Shown piece by piece: positions 16,955 through 26,041 of a stretch of 64,000 nt of DNA. The stretch's first letter is position 1. Each line of letters starts with the position of its first letter. The translations under genes were made by a program, and so were the position numbers. Below the pieces are notes generated by a model, which saw nothing but the letters and a program-made list of their open reading frames with translations, ran no database searches and was not told the origin of the DNA. The DNA comes from Paenarthrobacter sp. AR 02. Its GTDB lineage: Bacteria > Actinomycetota > Actinomycetes > Actinomycetales > Micrococcaceae. The stretch is taken from NCBI RefSeq assembly GCF_021538675.1, contig NZ_JAJUKH010000009.1, forward strand, positions 62,001-126,000. The letters are read 5' to 3'.

Positions 16955-17914
16955 TTAGCCTTTGGAACTCGTGCGGAGGAGGAGGCGCTGGGCCACCGTG
17001 AGGATGATGATGATCAAGGACATGACCAAGGCGAGCGCGGCACCGAAACCGAAACGGCCCATGACGAACGTCTCCTTGTAAATGGTGACGGCGAGTGTTT
17101 CCGACGCACCGTAGGGTCCGCCGCCCGTCAAAGCCTGGATTTGGTCGAACACCCGCAGGCCATTGATCAGCATGAGCGTCATGGCAATCACCACCGAGGG
17201 CATGATGGCCGGAAGCACCACGTAGTTGAATCTCTGCCACAGGCTCGCTCCGTCCAGGGAAGCTGCCTCTTCGAGTTCCGGGGACACCGTGGCCAGCCCG
17301 GCAAGGTACATGACCATCACCAGTCCGACGTTCTGCCAAACCATGACGATGATGATGGCCGGCAGGACGGTGGACGGGTCACCGAGCCACGTCCGTTGCA
17401 GTGATTCCAATCCAACGGAACGCAGGAATTCGTTCAGCGGGCCGTCCTGTTCAAAGATGAACTTCCAAATGTAGGACGTAGCCAGCGAGCTGAGCACCAC
17501 GGGGGCGAAGATCAGGGTTCGGATGACGTTGCGGGACTTGACGGTCCGGTTGAGGCCCAGTGCAAGCAGCAGGCCAAGGACGTTGGTCAGAACCACGAAT
17601 GAGATGCCGATGATGAAGGTGTTGATCAGCGCTGCGGTGGTGGGGCCGCCGTCGGCTATCGCTGCGAAGTTTTCCCAGCCGACAAACTTCCACTTTCCCA
17701 GGCCTTTCCAGTTGGTGAAGGCGAAGAATGCTCCAATGGCGCTGGGGGCGTAGTGGATGAGCACCAGGGCCAGAAGTGCGGGGGTGAACCACCACCACGT
17801 TGCGAAGCGACGCTCGGTGCTGCGTTCGCTTTTGCGGCTGTTCTGTTTGCTGGAGCGGGGCTGGCGCCCGGTGACCCGGGCGCCCTCCGCTTTCTGCTCA
17901 AGTTGTGCGGTCAT
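16955..17914 (-). CDS. Carbohydrate ABC transporter permease (MalF-like)
   Basis: 319 residues from MTAQLEQ (17914), with GGAAG 9 nt upstream. A basic cytoplasmic N-tail (about 45 residues) precedes six helices; the EAA motif is LEEAASLDGASLWQRFNYVVLP near residue 205. Standard CUT1 partner of the downstream MalG-like permease. It lies 34 bp after the solute-binding-protein gene in one operon. No ATPase gene is present here, as is common in actinobacteria. Confidence 0.93.
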   Translation of the reverse strand: MTAQLEQKAEGARVTGRQPRSSKQNSRKSERSTERRFATWWWFTPALLALVLIHYAPSAIGAFFAFTNWKGLGKWKFVGWENFAAIADGGPTTAALINTFIIGISFVVLTNVLGLLLALGLNRTVKSRNVIRTLIFAPVVLSSLATSYIWKFIFEQDGPLNEFLRSVGLESLQRTWLGDPSTVLPAIIIVMVWQNVGLVMVMYLAGLATVSPELEEAASLDGASLWQRFNYVVLPAIMPSVVIAMTLMLINGLRVFDQIQALTGGGPYGASETLAVTIYKETFVMGRFGFGAALALVMSLIIIILTVAQRLLLRTSSKG

Positions 17915-17948
17915 GGGAAGTTCTTCCAATCAGGTTCGACGCCGTGGG

Positions 17949-19271
17949 CTAGGCGCCGCGGTCGTACTGCTCGTCCATGGTCTTCAGAACCTGGTCAGGG
18001 GTGGCCTGCCCGGTCAGAAGGCCTTGGATGCCGGTACCAAGCGAGTCGTAGACGCCGCTGTTGGGCCAGAGGTAGTTGGGCTGGGTGACGATCTTTTTCT
18101 CGGGCTCAGAGAAGTACGGTTCCAGCAGCGGGAACTGCTCGGGCACGGTACCTGAAAGTGCCGAGGTGACTGATACGTTTCCGTTTGCTTTCGCCAGGGC
18201 ATCCTGGTTGGCGGGCTGGGCCAGGAATTCAAGGAACTTAAGGGTGGAGCCCTTGTGTTTGCCCGCAGCGTTGACGGCCAGGGCGTTGCCCGGGCTTGCG
18301 ATCAGCCGGCTGTCTTCGGCCTTTTCGCCCGGCAGAACAGCTACATCGAAGGATCCGTCCTTGACCTGCGCCCGGAGTGCGGCAACAGCGCCGGCGGGGG
18401 CGAATGCTGCCGCCACCTTGCCCTGGGCAACTGACGGGAAAAGCTGGTCAAAGCCGGCACCCGCGGCACCGTCCTGGTAGCAGCCGGCGTCCTTGAACTT
18501 CACGATCTGCTCCAGTACCTTCTTCCAGTCCGAGTCGGCGAAGGTGGTTTCCTTCTTGGCGCGCTTGGCGTCCCACTGGGGGTCCTTGGCGTAAACCAGT
18601 GATGCCGCGAGTTGCATTGCCTGCAGGCCCGTGTTGGCGCCGGAGGTTCCTGCCACTGCGAAGTACGACTTGCCGGCTGCCCGTGCAGTCTTGCACTGGG
18701 TGATCAGCTCATCCAGGGTGGCGGGTTCCTGGAGCCCAAGCTGCTTCAAGACACCCGTGTTTTGAAGCATGGTGATCGGTGCGAGGTCGGCCGGAACGGC
18801 AAAGACCTTGTCGTCGTCGTAGTACAGGTTCTTGGCGGAAGCGGGGATCGCGTCGGCTGCCCACTTCTGGTCCGTCAGGTCCTGCAAGTAGCCTGCCTCA
18901 GCCAACGAGGCGAACGACTGGTTGTTTCCCCGCCCTGCCGTGACGTAGAAGATGTCCGGCGCGTTGCCTGCCTGGAGCTGGGTGCGCATGGTCTGACCGT
19001 GCTGGTCATTGGGCGACTCCACCAGCTTGACCGTGATGTTTGGGTTCTTGGCCTTGAAGGCGTCGATCAATGTCAGGTAGGGGTTTCCTGAGCCACCACC
19101 TGTAAAGGCAGGGGTTGCGAGGGTGATCTCAACAGGGCCGGTTTCTTCAGCGATGGGTGCGTTGCTGTTGGTGTCGCCCCCGCCACAGGCGCTCAACGCC
19201 AATGCGGTAACGGATGCCAGTGCCGCAACGGAGAGAAACCTCCGGCCAGCCGGGCTTGGTGCTTTCTTCAT
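17949..19271 (-). CDS. Extracellular sugar-binding lipoprotein (ABC importer)
   Basis: 440 residues from MKKAPSPAG (19271; AAAGG 8 nt upstream). A lipoprotein signal ends at Cys29 in the lipobox LSAC, followed by a Gly/Asn/Ser linker. The mature part is a family-1 solute-binding fold (EITLATPAFTGG, FKAKNPNITVKLVESP, GNAPDIFYV). It captures the substrate outside the membrane for the two permeases just downstream. It is divergent from the GH106-like gene across a 267-bp gap. Ligand is probably an arabinose-, xylose- or galactose-containing oligosaccharide, judged only from neighbours. Confidence 0.92.
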   Translation of the reverse strand: MKKAPSPAGRRFLSVAALASVTALALSACGGGDTNSNAPIAEETGPVEITLATPAFTGGGSGNPYLTLIDAFKAKNPNITVKLVESPNDQHGQTMRTQLQAGNAPDIFYVTAGRGNNQSFASLAEAGYLQDLTDQKWAADAIPASAKNLYYDDDKVFAVPADLAPITMLQNTGVLKQLGLQEPATLDELITQCKTARAAGKSYFAVAGTSGANTGLQAMQLAASLVYAKDPQWDAKRAKKETTFADSDWKKVLEQIVKFKDAGCYQDGAAGAGFDQLFPSVAQGKVAAAFAPAGAVAALRAQVKDGSFDVAVLPGEKAEDSRLIASPGNALAVNAAGKHKGSTLKFLEFLAQPANQDALAKANGNVSVTSALSGTVPEQFPLLEPYFSEPEKKIVTQPNYLWPNSGVYDSLGTGIQGLLTGQATPDQVLKTMDEQYDRGA

Positions 19272-19538
19272 GATGTGGCCTTTCATGACGTCGTTGTCCT
19301 GACCATCTAGTGATCAGTGGATTCGAGCCTTGCGTCAGTTTGTGTTTCCTGGATCACAAGCTGGCTCCTGTCATTCAAGGTAGGGCAGGCCAGAGCAGCC
19401 ATGGAAATAGTTATCGTCTATGCTCACCATCTTCTCTCTGCATGCCTGTTTCCTCCCACTGGCAAATGCCTGCGTTTAGGCTGAATCCGGATGCTCCGGC
19501 CTGAGCCGCTTCCCCACCCACCACCAAAGGATGTTTCC

Positions 19539-22500
19539 GTGAGCGACGATGCCACGCCTGCCCTCCCGTCAGCTGCCGATGCTTTGTTTCCCGGATTCGC
19601 GGACCCACCCGTCACGGCCCGCCCCCGGGTGTGGTGGCACTGGATGGACGGAAACATCGACCCCGCCGGGATCGTCAAGGACCTTGAGTGGCTTGCCTCC
19701 TCCGGCGCAGGTGGAGTCCAGGCCTTCACCGGTTCCATGGGCATCCCCCAGTACACCCGGGAGCGCGTCTCTTTCCGTTCCCCGGCATGGCAAACGGCCA
19801 TCTCCTGCGCGGCGTCCACTTCCACCAGGCTGGGACTGGAACTGGCCGTGGCCACCTCCGCCGGTTGGAGTGCGACGGGCGGGCCTTGGGTGGCACCCCA
19901 CGCCGGAATGAAGAAGCTCGTTTGGAGCACCACGGCGGTGACCGCCGGCCAGCCGGCACTGCCCCGGTTGGCCTTGCCGCCGTCGGTATCCGGCCCTTTC
20001 CAGGACGTCCCCTTCGGAGCGATCCGCAATGATCCTGTTGGCGTCCCGGAGTTTTACGACGACGTGGCGGTACTGGCATTGCCCCGGCGCGGCGGACACT
20101 TCCAGCTGACGCCTTCACGGGTGGTTGCCAGTGGCACCACTTCCGGGGACAGGCATCCTGAGTCCTTGGCCGACGGCACGTTCTGGCCGACGACGGAGGT
20201 TACGGCAGCCTCCGGCACTGCATGGATAACGGAAGAATTCGACCAGCCAACGCCCGTTTCCTCGGTGCGTGTGGGGCTCCCTGCCTCGCGTGGTTTCGGC
20301 GTAGCGCCGGCACCGAAAGCGTACGTGGAAGCCAGCGCCGACGGCGTTACGTTCAGCAAGGTGGCCGACCTCCCGGCATCGGGGTCGCCTGTCCGGTCCG
20401 CAAGTTTCCCCACGATCTCAGCACGCTGTTTTCGGCTGGTCCTGGAGACCGGAAAAGGCCACGAATTCCCTCTGGCGCAGGGGATAAAGCCGCTGCCTTT
20501 TGCAACTTCCAAGGGCAGCGGGACGTTCAAGGTTTCAGCTTTCCAGCTGTTCTCCGGCGGGCGCGTGGCCAGGTCGGAGGAAAAGGCCGGCTACGCGCCG
20601 GTGCCCGATTACTACGCGCTCGACGGCGGCTCTTGCCAGCCGTCCGACGCTGTCCAGCCGCAGGACGTCATTGATGTCACCGCGTTCCTTGGAACCGACG
20701 GAATCCTCGACTGGACACCGGAGAGCGGAGATTGGACCATCCTGCGGTACGGGTATGCCCTGACCGGGCACCTCAACGCCCCGGCACCTGTCGACGCCAC
20801 CGGCTTGGAAGTGGACAAGCTGGACGCCGCTTTGGTTGCCCGGTACTTCGGCGATTACCTGGGTTTCTTCGAAGAAGCCCTCGGCAGCTGCCTGGATGGG
20901 GTGTCTGCGTTGCTCAGCGACAGCATCGAATCGGGCCCCCAGAACTGGACCGGTGCGATGCGCGCCGAGTTCACGAAGCGCCGCGGCTACGATCTGCTGC
21001 CGTGGCTTCCGGCCATCAGCGGCATAGTTGTTGGCACCCCGGAGCAGAGCGATTCCTTCCTGTGGGACCTCCGGAAGACCATTTCCGAACTCCTCGCGGA
21101 GAACCACTATGGAACCATCGCGGACATCGCCCGGGAACGGGGCCTGACGTATTACGCGGAGGCTTTGGAAGATCACCGGCCCCAGCTGGGTGACGACGTT
21201 GGGATGCGCTCCTACGCTGATGTTCCCATGGGTGCCATGTGGTGCTTCGAGCCGGACAAGGGACCCCAGCCCACCTACGTTGCCGATCTTCGTGGGGCCG
21301 CGTCGGTTGCCCACGTATACGGAAAGGCAGCCACCGGGGCGGAATCCATGAGCGCCTTTGGCAAACCGTTCGCTTTTGCACCCCGGACGCTCAAACCAAT
21401 CGCGGATCTGGAGTTCGCTTTGGGGGTCAACCTCCTGAACATCCACACGTCACCCCATCAGCCCGAGGCAGTGCCCAAGCCCGGAGTCACCCTGTCCCCT
21501 TACCTTGGACAGTCCTTTACCCGTAACGAGACTTGGGCGCACGCGGCGAAGCCGTGGCTCGATTACCTCGGTCGCTGCAGCTATCTGCTGCAGCAGGGTA
21601 CCTACGCGGCCGACGTCGCCTACTTCTACGGTGAGGAAGCGCCTGTCACCGGCGTTTTCGGCGATACCGCCCCCGAAGTCCCGGCAGGCCACGGCTTTGA
21701 TCTCATCAACCTGGACGGTCTGCTGAACCACCTCACAGTAACGCCCGACGGCGGCCTTCTCACCACTGGCGGCACCACCTACCGGCTCCTTTATCTCGGA
21801 GGGACCAGCCACCGGATGACGCTCCGGGCGGTTCGGCGACTCATCGAACTGCTGCAGGACGGAGCCCTCGTGGCCGGATGGCGTCCCGAACGCTCCCCCA
21901 GCCAAAGCGACGATCCCGCTGAGTGGAGAGCCGCCGTCGACCTTCTTTGGGCCGGACATCCGGGCTTGATTGACCTCGCGGGTGTGGCTGCAGAAGAGGG
22001 CGTGTCCACTGCGTTGGCCCGGGCGGGGGTAGAGCCCGACTGGGTTCTGGAGGCCGCGGCGGCAGCGAACCTGCCCGTTATCCACCGGCAGTTGCCGAAC
22101 GCAGAACTGTATTTCGTCAGCAACCAGCGCGATCGTGCCGAACAGGTCAGCGCCTCTTTCAGGGGCACGGCGACCGCTGCCGAATGCTGGGATCCGGTGA
22201 CCGCTTCCCGGTCTCCCATCGTCTTTCGCCCGGAGGCCGGAAGAACCGCAGTGGAGCTGCAGTTGGAACCCTTCGGTTCGGCCTTCGTCCTCCTGCACAA
22301 GAGCGGTGGGGCAACCGTGAATGTCCCCGATGCTGGCGAGGAGATCGCCGCAGAGCACACGCTTGAAGGCCCCTGGGAAGTGACTTTCGACGGCGATGGC
22401 CAGGCTCCATCCGCCATTGTGATGCCGGTCGTGGCCCCTTGGGCCGGACCCGGAGCCGACGCCCACGGGTCCGATGTGACCGGCTTCTCGGGAACAGGAA

Positions 22501-22841
22501 CGTACCGCCACACTTTCTCAAGCGATGGGATTCTGACCGAACCCGGCAAGCGGCTTCTGCTGGATCTGGGCGGGGTGAGTGAACTGGCTGAGGTCAGGGT
22601 CAACGGCAGCACTGTGGGCACTTTGTGGACCTGCCCGTTCCGCATCGACATCACAGACGCGATCCGGGCCGGCACCAATGAGGTGGAAATAGCTGTGACC
22701 AATACCTGGTGGAACCGGCTTGCCGGCGATGCCGCAGAGGGGAACTTCACCCGCCCTGCGGCCTCCATCTTTGAGCCGGATGCACCAACCATGCCTGCCG
22801 GCCTGCACGGCCCGGTGCGGTTGCTGGTCCTGGACGACTGA
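19539..22841 (+). CDS. GH106-like alpha-L-rhamnosidase
   Basis: 1100 residues from GTG 19539, chosen because AAAGG lies 8 nt upstream. The N-terminus has the GH106 signature PRVWWHWMDGNI (about 30-41), with later landmarks GWSATGGPW near 112 and DSIESGPQNWTGAMRAEF near 465-480. The C-terminal jelly roll (about 950-1095: LLLDLGGVSELAEVRVNG, TNTWWNRL) resembles GH2-type sugar-binding domains that close GH106 enzymes. Known members release terminal alpha-L-rhamnose from flavonoid glycosides or pectin RG-I. No signal peptide is seen, so it is cytoplasmic. The specific linkage is unknown. Confidence 0.85.
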   Translation: MSDDATPALPSAADALFPGFADPPVTARPRVWWHWMDGNIDPAGIVKDLEWLASSGAGGVQAFTGSMGIPQYTRERVSFRSPAWQTAISCAASTSTRLGLELAVATSAGWSATGGPWVAPHAGMKKLVWSTTAVTAGQPALPRLALPPSVSGPFQDVPFGAIRNDPVGVPEFYDDVAVLALPRRGGHFQLTPSRVVASGTTSGDRHPESLADGTFWPTTEVTAASGTAWITEEFDQPTPVSSVRVGLPASRGFGVAPAPKAYVEASADGVTFSKVADLPASGSPVRSASFPTISARCFRLVLETGKGHEFPLAQGIKPLPFATSKGSGTFKVSAFQLFSGGRVARSEEKAGYAPVPDYYALDGGSCQPSDAVQPQDVIDVTAFLGTDGILDWTPESGDWTILRYGYALTGHLNAPAPVDATGLEVDKLDAALVARYFGDYLGFFEEALGSCLDGVSALLSDSIESGPQNWTGAMRAEFTKRRGYDLLPWLPAISGIVVGTPEQSDSFLWDLRKTISELLAENHYGTIADIARERGLTYYAEALEDHRPQLGDDVGMRSYADVPMGAMWCFEPDKGPQPTYVADLRGAASVAHVYGKAATGAESMSAFGKPFAFAPRTLKPIADLEFALGVNLLNIHTSPHQPEAVPKPGVTLSPYLGQSFTRNETWAHAAKPWLDYLGRCSYLLQQGTYAADVAYFYGEEAPVTGVFGDTAPEVPAGHGFDLINLDGLLNHLTVTPDGGLLTTGGTTYRLLYLGGTSHRMTLRAVRRLIELLQDGALVAGWRPERSPSQSDDPAEWRAAVDLLWAGHPGLIDLAGVAAEEGVSTALARAGVEPDWVLEAAAAANLPVIHRQLPNAELYFVSNQRDRAEQVSASFRGTATAAECWDPVTASRSPIVFRPEAGRTAVELQLEPFGSAFVLLHKSGGATVNVPDAGEEIAAEHTLEGPWEVTFDGDGQAPSAIVMPVVAPWAGPGADAHGSDVTGFSGTGTYRHTFSSDGILTEPGKRLLLDLGGVSELAEVRVNGSTVGTLWTCPFRIDITDAIRAGTNEVEIAVTNTWWNRLAGDAAEGNFTRPAASIFEPDAPTMPAGLHGPVRLLVLDD

Positions 22842-22861
22842 CCCGGAAAAGCCAAGTGAAA

Positions 22862-22902
22862 CGCCCGTTACTCCGCAACACAAGGCGGCGGAGTAACGGG
22901 CG
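22862..22902. terminator. Bidirectional terminator hairpin
   Basis: A perfect 15-bp inverted repeat (CGCCCGTTACTCCGC at 22862-22876 and its complement at 22888-22902, 11-nt loop) separates the convergent GH106-like and MFS genes. The stem is very stable; the flanking U-run is short on either strand. Confidence 0.85.
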
Positions 22903-22905
22903 CTG

Positions 22906-24495
22906 CTATTTCAGGTCTTTATGGTCCGCCAGACGCTGCTCCGGCATGAAGACGGACAGCAGAACACCGACCGCAAAGATGCACGCCAGCAATCCGAAGA
23001 TCGGCAGGAAGGTGTCGGTGTAGATAACCGCCACCCCGGCCTGCAGATGTGCCGGCAACTGCTGGACCGCGTGCGGATCAGTGATGGTGGAGGGTGGGAC
23101 ACCCAAAGTGTTCTCAGCCGCACCCCGCGCCAGCATGGCGGCGAAAAGGCCTCCGAACACCGCCGTGCCCACCGTGACCCCCAGTTCACGCAGGTAGCCA
23201 AGGGATGCGGTGACGCTGCCCACCACCGAATGCGGCATGGCGTTTTGCGCTGCCACGACAGTGATCTGCATGAAGCTGCCCACGGCCAATCCCAAAAGTG
23301 CCAGCAAGATCCCCACTACGGGAAGCGGGGTACCGGGCTGCAGGAGCCTGAGGCCAATGGCTGCCGCAACGGCCAATGCCGAGCCTGCCAGGGGGAAAAT
23401 CTTGTACCGCCCTGTACGGCTGACGAGCCATCCGGTGAGGTTGGTGGACACCATCATCCCCAGGACCATGGGCAGGAGGATCATTCCGGCAACTGAAGCC
23501 GAGGTGGAGTACACCATCTGCACGTAGCTGGGGAGATATGCGACCACGCTGAACAGACCCGCACCGATAACCAGGCCCAGGCCGGCAGCGTTGACTACAG
23601 GCCAGCTCTTGAACATCTTCATCGGGATCAGGGGGTGCTTGGAGCGGATCTCCACCACCACGAAGAGCACGCCGGAAATCGCCGCCACCGCGCCGATGGT
23701 CCAGAGAATGCCCGCGGAGATGCCCGGCTCGGTGCCCAACGAGACCACAGCCACCAACGAGCAGGTGAAAAGAACCATCAGGAGGGTCCCCGGCCAATCG
23801 ACGCCGCCGGAGCCACGCGCGGTTTTCAGGCGGCGCAGGGAAAACGCCATGGCCAGCGCCAAGAGACCAACGGGAAGGTTGATCCAGAACACCCACCGCC
23901 ACCCAACGGTGTCTGTGATGGCGCCGCCAACCAGCGGGCTGATCACCGTGGCAACGCCAAACACCGATCCCAAGGGGCCGAGGTATTTGGCTCTTTGCCG
24001 TGGCGGCACGAGGTCTGCGATGATCGCCGGCGGGAGAACACCCAGCCCTGCTCCACCCAGCCCCTGGATTCCCCGGTAGAGGGAGAGCTGGAACATGTCC
24101 TGGGCGAAACCACACAGAACGGAGGCGCCCAGGAAGATTGTCAACGCGACCATGAGGAGCAAAGGCCGGCCATAGCGGTCCCCCAACCGCCCGTAGACAG
24201 GCATGCCGACAGTCATCGCCAGCGTATAGGCCGTGATGATCCATGCCATGTGGCGCGCACCGTCCAGCTCACCCACCACAGTGGGCAGCGCAGTGGCCAC
24301 GATCGTGTGGTCCAGCGCGCCCAGCAACACGATGATCAGCAACGCTGCGTAGATCGGGCCGACCCGTACCTGGGGTGGCGGCTGGGCTACTGAATCGGAC
24401 GGCGTGGACGGACCTGTTTCCGCTGTCACGCCAAGGGCAGGAGAACCATCCACATCGTCCGGGATGGTGGATGGGGACACGTTTGAACGGCGCAC
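22906..24495 (-). CDS. MFS transporter, DHA2 (EmrB/QacA) type, 14 TM
   Basis: 529 residues from GTG 24495 (GAGG 5 nt upstream). A 45-residue hydrophilic N-tail precedes 14 predicted helices. Landmarks: GALDHTIVATALPTVV in helix 1, GRLGDRYGRPLLL in loop 2-3, and the motif C region around residue 165 (ISPLVGGAITDTVGWRW). These are proton-driven multidrug or toxic-metabolite exporters. It is divergent from the flavin reductase/monooxygenase operon and may protect against its aromatic substrates. No regulator gene is directly attached. Confidence 0.92.
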   Translation of the reverse strand: MRRSNVSPSTIPDDVDGSPALGVTAETGPSTPSDSVAQPPPQVRVGPIYAALLIIVLLGALDHTIVATALPTVVGELDGARHMAWIITAYTLAMTVGMPVYGRLGDRYGRPLLLMVALTIFLGASVLCGFAQDMFQLSLYRGIQGLGGAGLGVLPPAIIADLVPPRQRAKYLGPLGSVFGVATVISPLVGGAITDTVGWRWVFWINLPVGLLALAMAFSLRRLKTARGSGGVDWPGTLLMVLFTCSLVAVVSLGTEPGISAGILWTIGAVAAISGVLFVVVEIRSKHPLIPMKMFKSWPVVNAAGLGLVIGAGLFSVVAYLPSYVQMVYSTSASVAGMILLPMVLGMMVSTNLTGWLVSRTGRYKIFPLAGSALAVAAAIGLRLLQPGTPLPVVGILLALLGLAVGSFMQITVVAAQNAMPHSVVGSVTASLGYLRELGVTVGTAVFGGLFAAMLARGAAENTLGVPPSTITDPHAVQQLPAHLQAGVAVIYTDTFLPIFGLLACIFAVGVLLSVFMPEQRLADHKDLK

Positions 24496-24747
24496 CGCAA
24501 CCTCGTTCCGGGAGAGCCGGCAAAGGCGGCTCGATACCGGCCAGATGCGCGCCCGGAGGAACGTTGACCCCCAACCGACGGGCCCAAGAGCCCCGGTATC
24601 GCAACGAATCTATCATCGGCGTGGGCCGCAACGCCGGGTGCTCCAACATCGGAATTCGCGATACTCCGCATACCCCGGAACTATTTCCGCAGCCCCCTCT
24701 CTCCCGCGTTTACTGGAGGAAATCTCAACGAAGAGGAGAGCACCACG

Positions 24748-25962
24748 ATGACACAGAGCATCCGCGCTTCCACCACAGAAACCCAGGACACCAGCCCGGA
24801 GAACGCAGCCTGGTTCCGTTATGTCCTGGGCCAATACCCCACCGGTGTCACGCTGATCGCCGCCGCAACCGATGACGACGAACCAGTGGGAATGGTGGTG
24901 GGCACCTTCAGTTCCGTATCACTGAATCCTCCGTTGGTGGCCTTCATGCCCGACGTCCGTTCGACGAGTTGGCCCAAAATCCGCGAAACGGGGTCCTTCT
25001 GCGCCAATGTCCTGACCGCCGGGCAACAGGATGTTTGCCGGGCCTTCTCCCGCAAAGCCGAAGACCGTTTCACGGCCAACCAATGGGGCGATACCCCGTC
25101 CGGCAGCCCGCGGCTGGAAGGTGCCGCGGCCTGGATCGACTGCGACATCGAGGACGTGATCCGTTCCGGGGACCACGACATCGTGATTGGGCGCGTCAAA
25201 GCCCTGGGCGTGGGATCCTCCCGGGAACTGCCCTTGCTGTTCCTTCGTGGCGGTTACGGCTCGTTCACCATTCCCTCCATTATCTCTCCCGCAACGGCAC
25301 TGACCCGGCATGTCAAAGCCGCTGACGCCGCCCGTCCCGTCATTGAAGCCCTGGCGGATGCTTTGAAGCTTGAGGTCCTGGTCAGCGGAGTTGTTGATGA
25401 TTCCGTGGTGGTACTGACAGCGGCCGGCGTGGACAGCTCTCCCGGTGGTTCGCCGTCACGGGTGGGGGTCTCTTTCGGCCTCGCCGCTCCCCTGGCGCCC
25501 CTCTACGTGGCATGGGCGGGAGAGGCTGCGGAGAAGCGTTGGATCGACAACGCCCGCGATGTCGTAGGTGAGGTCGACGCCACGTTGGCACACGCTGAGC
25601 TGGAACAGGTCCGCTCTCTGGGATACGCCGTCTCCGTGGATGTTGGCGCTGCAGCCGAGTTTGAGCGGATTGTCTACGTACCCAGCGACACCGCAGCACC
25701 CGATCTCAGCGGCGTTCTGCCCCTCCTTATCGAGAGGGCAGCGTCCTCCGGGCCTGCCGGGCTGGATGATCCTGCGGGGGTCACGTCCTTGCATGCCCCG
25801 GTCTTCGATTCCGAAGGGCAGGTTGCCGTGACGCTCACGCTCAACGGATTCCCTGGAAATGAACCATTGTCACGCCTGGAGGAGTGCCGCGACAGCTTGC
25901 TCGGAGCTGCACGGTCCATCACGGAAGCGATCGGAGGTAACCCCCCGCCCCAGACTCCCTAG
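24748..25962 (+). CDS. Flavin reductase fused to an IclR-like effector-binding domain
   Basis: 404 residues, ATG with GAGGAGAG upstream. Residues about 20-170 are a HpaC-like flavin reductase (FRYVLGQYPTGVTLI, MVVGTFSSVSLNPPLVAF, FCANVLTAGQQDV), which would supply reduced FMN/FAD to a monooxygenase. Residues about 190-395 resemble an IclR-type effector-binding (GAF-like) domain without its helix-turn-helix: VIEALADALKLEVLVSGVV, and the C-terminal ERLEECRDSLLGAARSI-like helix. Such fusions are known in actinobacteria; the second domain may sense the aromatic substrate. The LLM oxygenase two genes downstream is the likely partner. Confidence 0.85.
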   Translation: MTQSIRASTTETQDTSPENAAWFRYVLGQYPTGVTLIAAATDDDEPVGMVVGTFSSVSLNPPLVAFMPDVRSTSWPKIRETGSFCANVLTAGQQDVCRAFSRKAEDRFTANQWGDTPSGSPRLEGAAAWIDCDIEDVIRSGDHDIVIGRVKALGVGSSRELPLLFLRGGYGSFTIPSIISPATALTRHVKAADAARPVIEALADALKLEVLVSGVVDDSVVVLTAAGVDSSPGGSPSRVGVSFGLAAPLAPLYVAWAGEAAEKRWIDNARDVVGEVDATLAHAELEQVRSLGYAVSVDVGAAAEFERIVYVPSDTAAPDLSGVLPLLIERAASSGPAGLDDPAGVTSLHAPVFDSEGQVAVTLTLNGFPGNEPLSRLEECRDSLLGAARSITEAIGGNPPPQTP

Positions 25963-26002
25963 ACCAAAGCCGGCTATTGACCTTGGATGTGACGCGCCTC
26001 AT

Positions 26003-26032
26003 AATTAGTATCAGTATTCTAATTCGGATTAG
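26003..26032. promoter_or_regulatory. AT-rich LysR operator with three half-sites
   Basis: Three copies of the half-site AATTAG/CTAAT lie in 30 bp: AATTAG at 26003-26008, CTAATT at 26019-26024 and ATTAG at 26028-26032. The last two form CTAAT-TCGG-ATTAG. The block ends 9 bp before the LysR start and is strikingly AT-rich for this genome. Autoregulation by the LysR is the natural reading. Confidence 0.6.
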
Positions 26033-26041
26033 GAGAATCCC

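Noticed and set aside
16223..17404. Long plus-strand frame opposite the two sugar permeases
   Set aside because: His/Asp/Gly-rich shadow of GC-rich coding DNA; no ribosome site and no recognisable motif.
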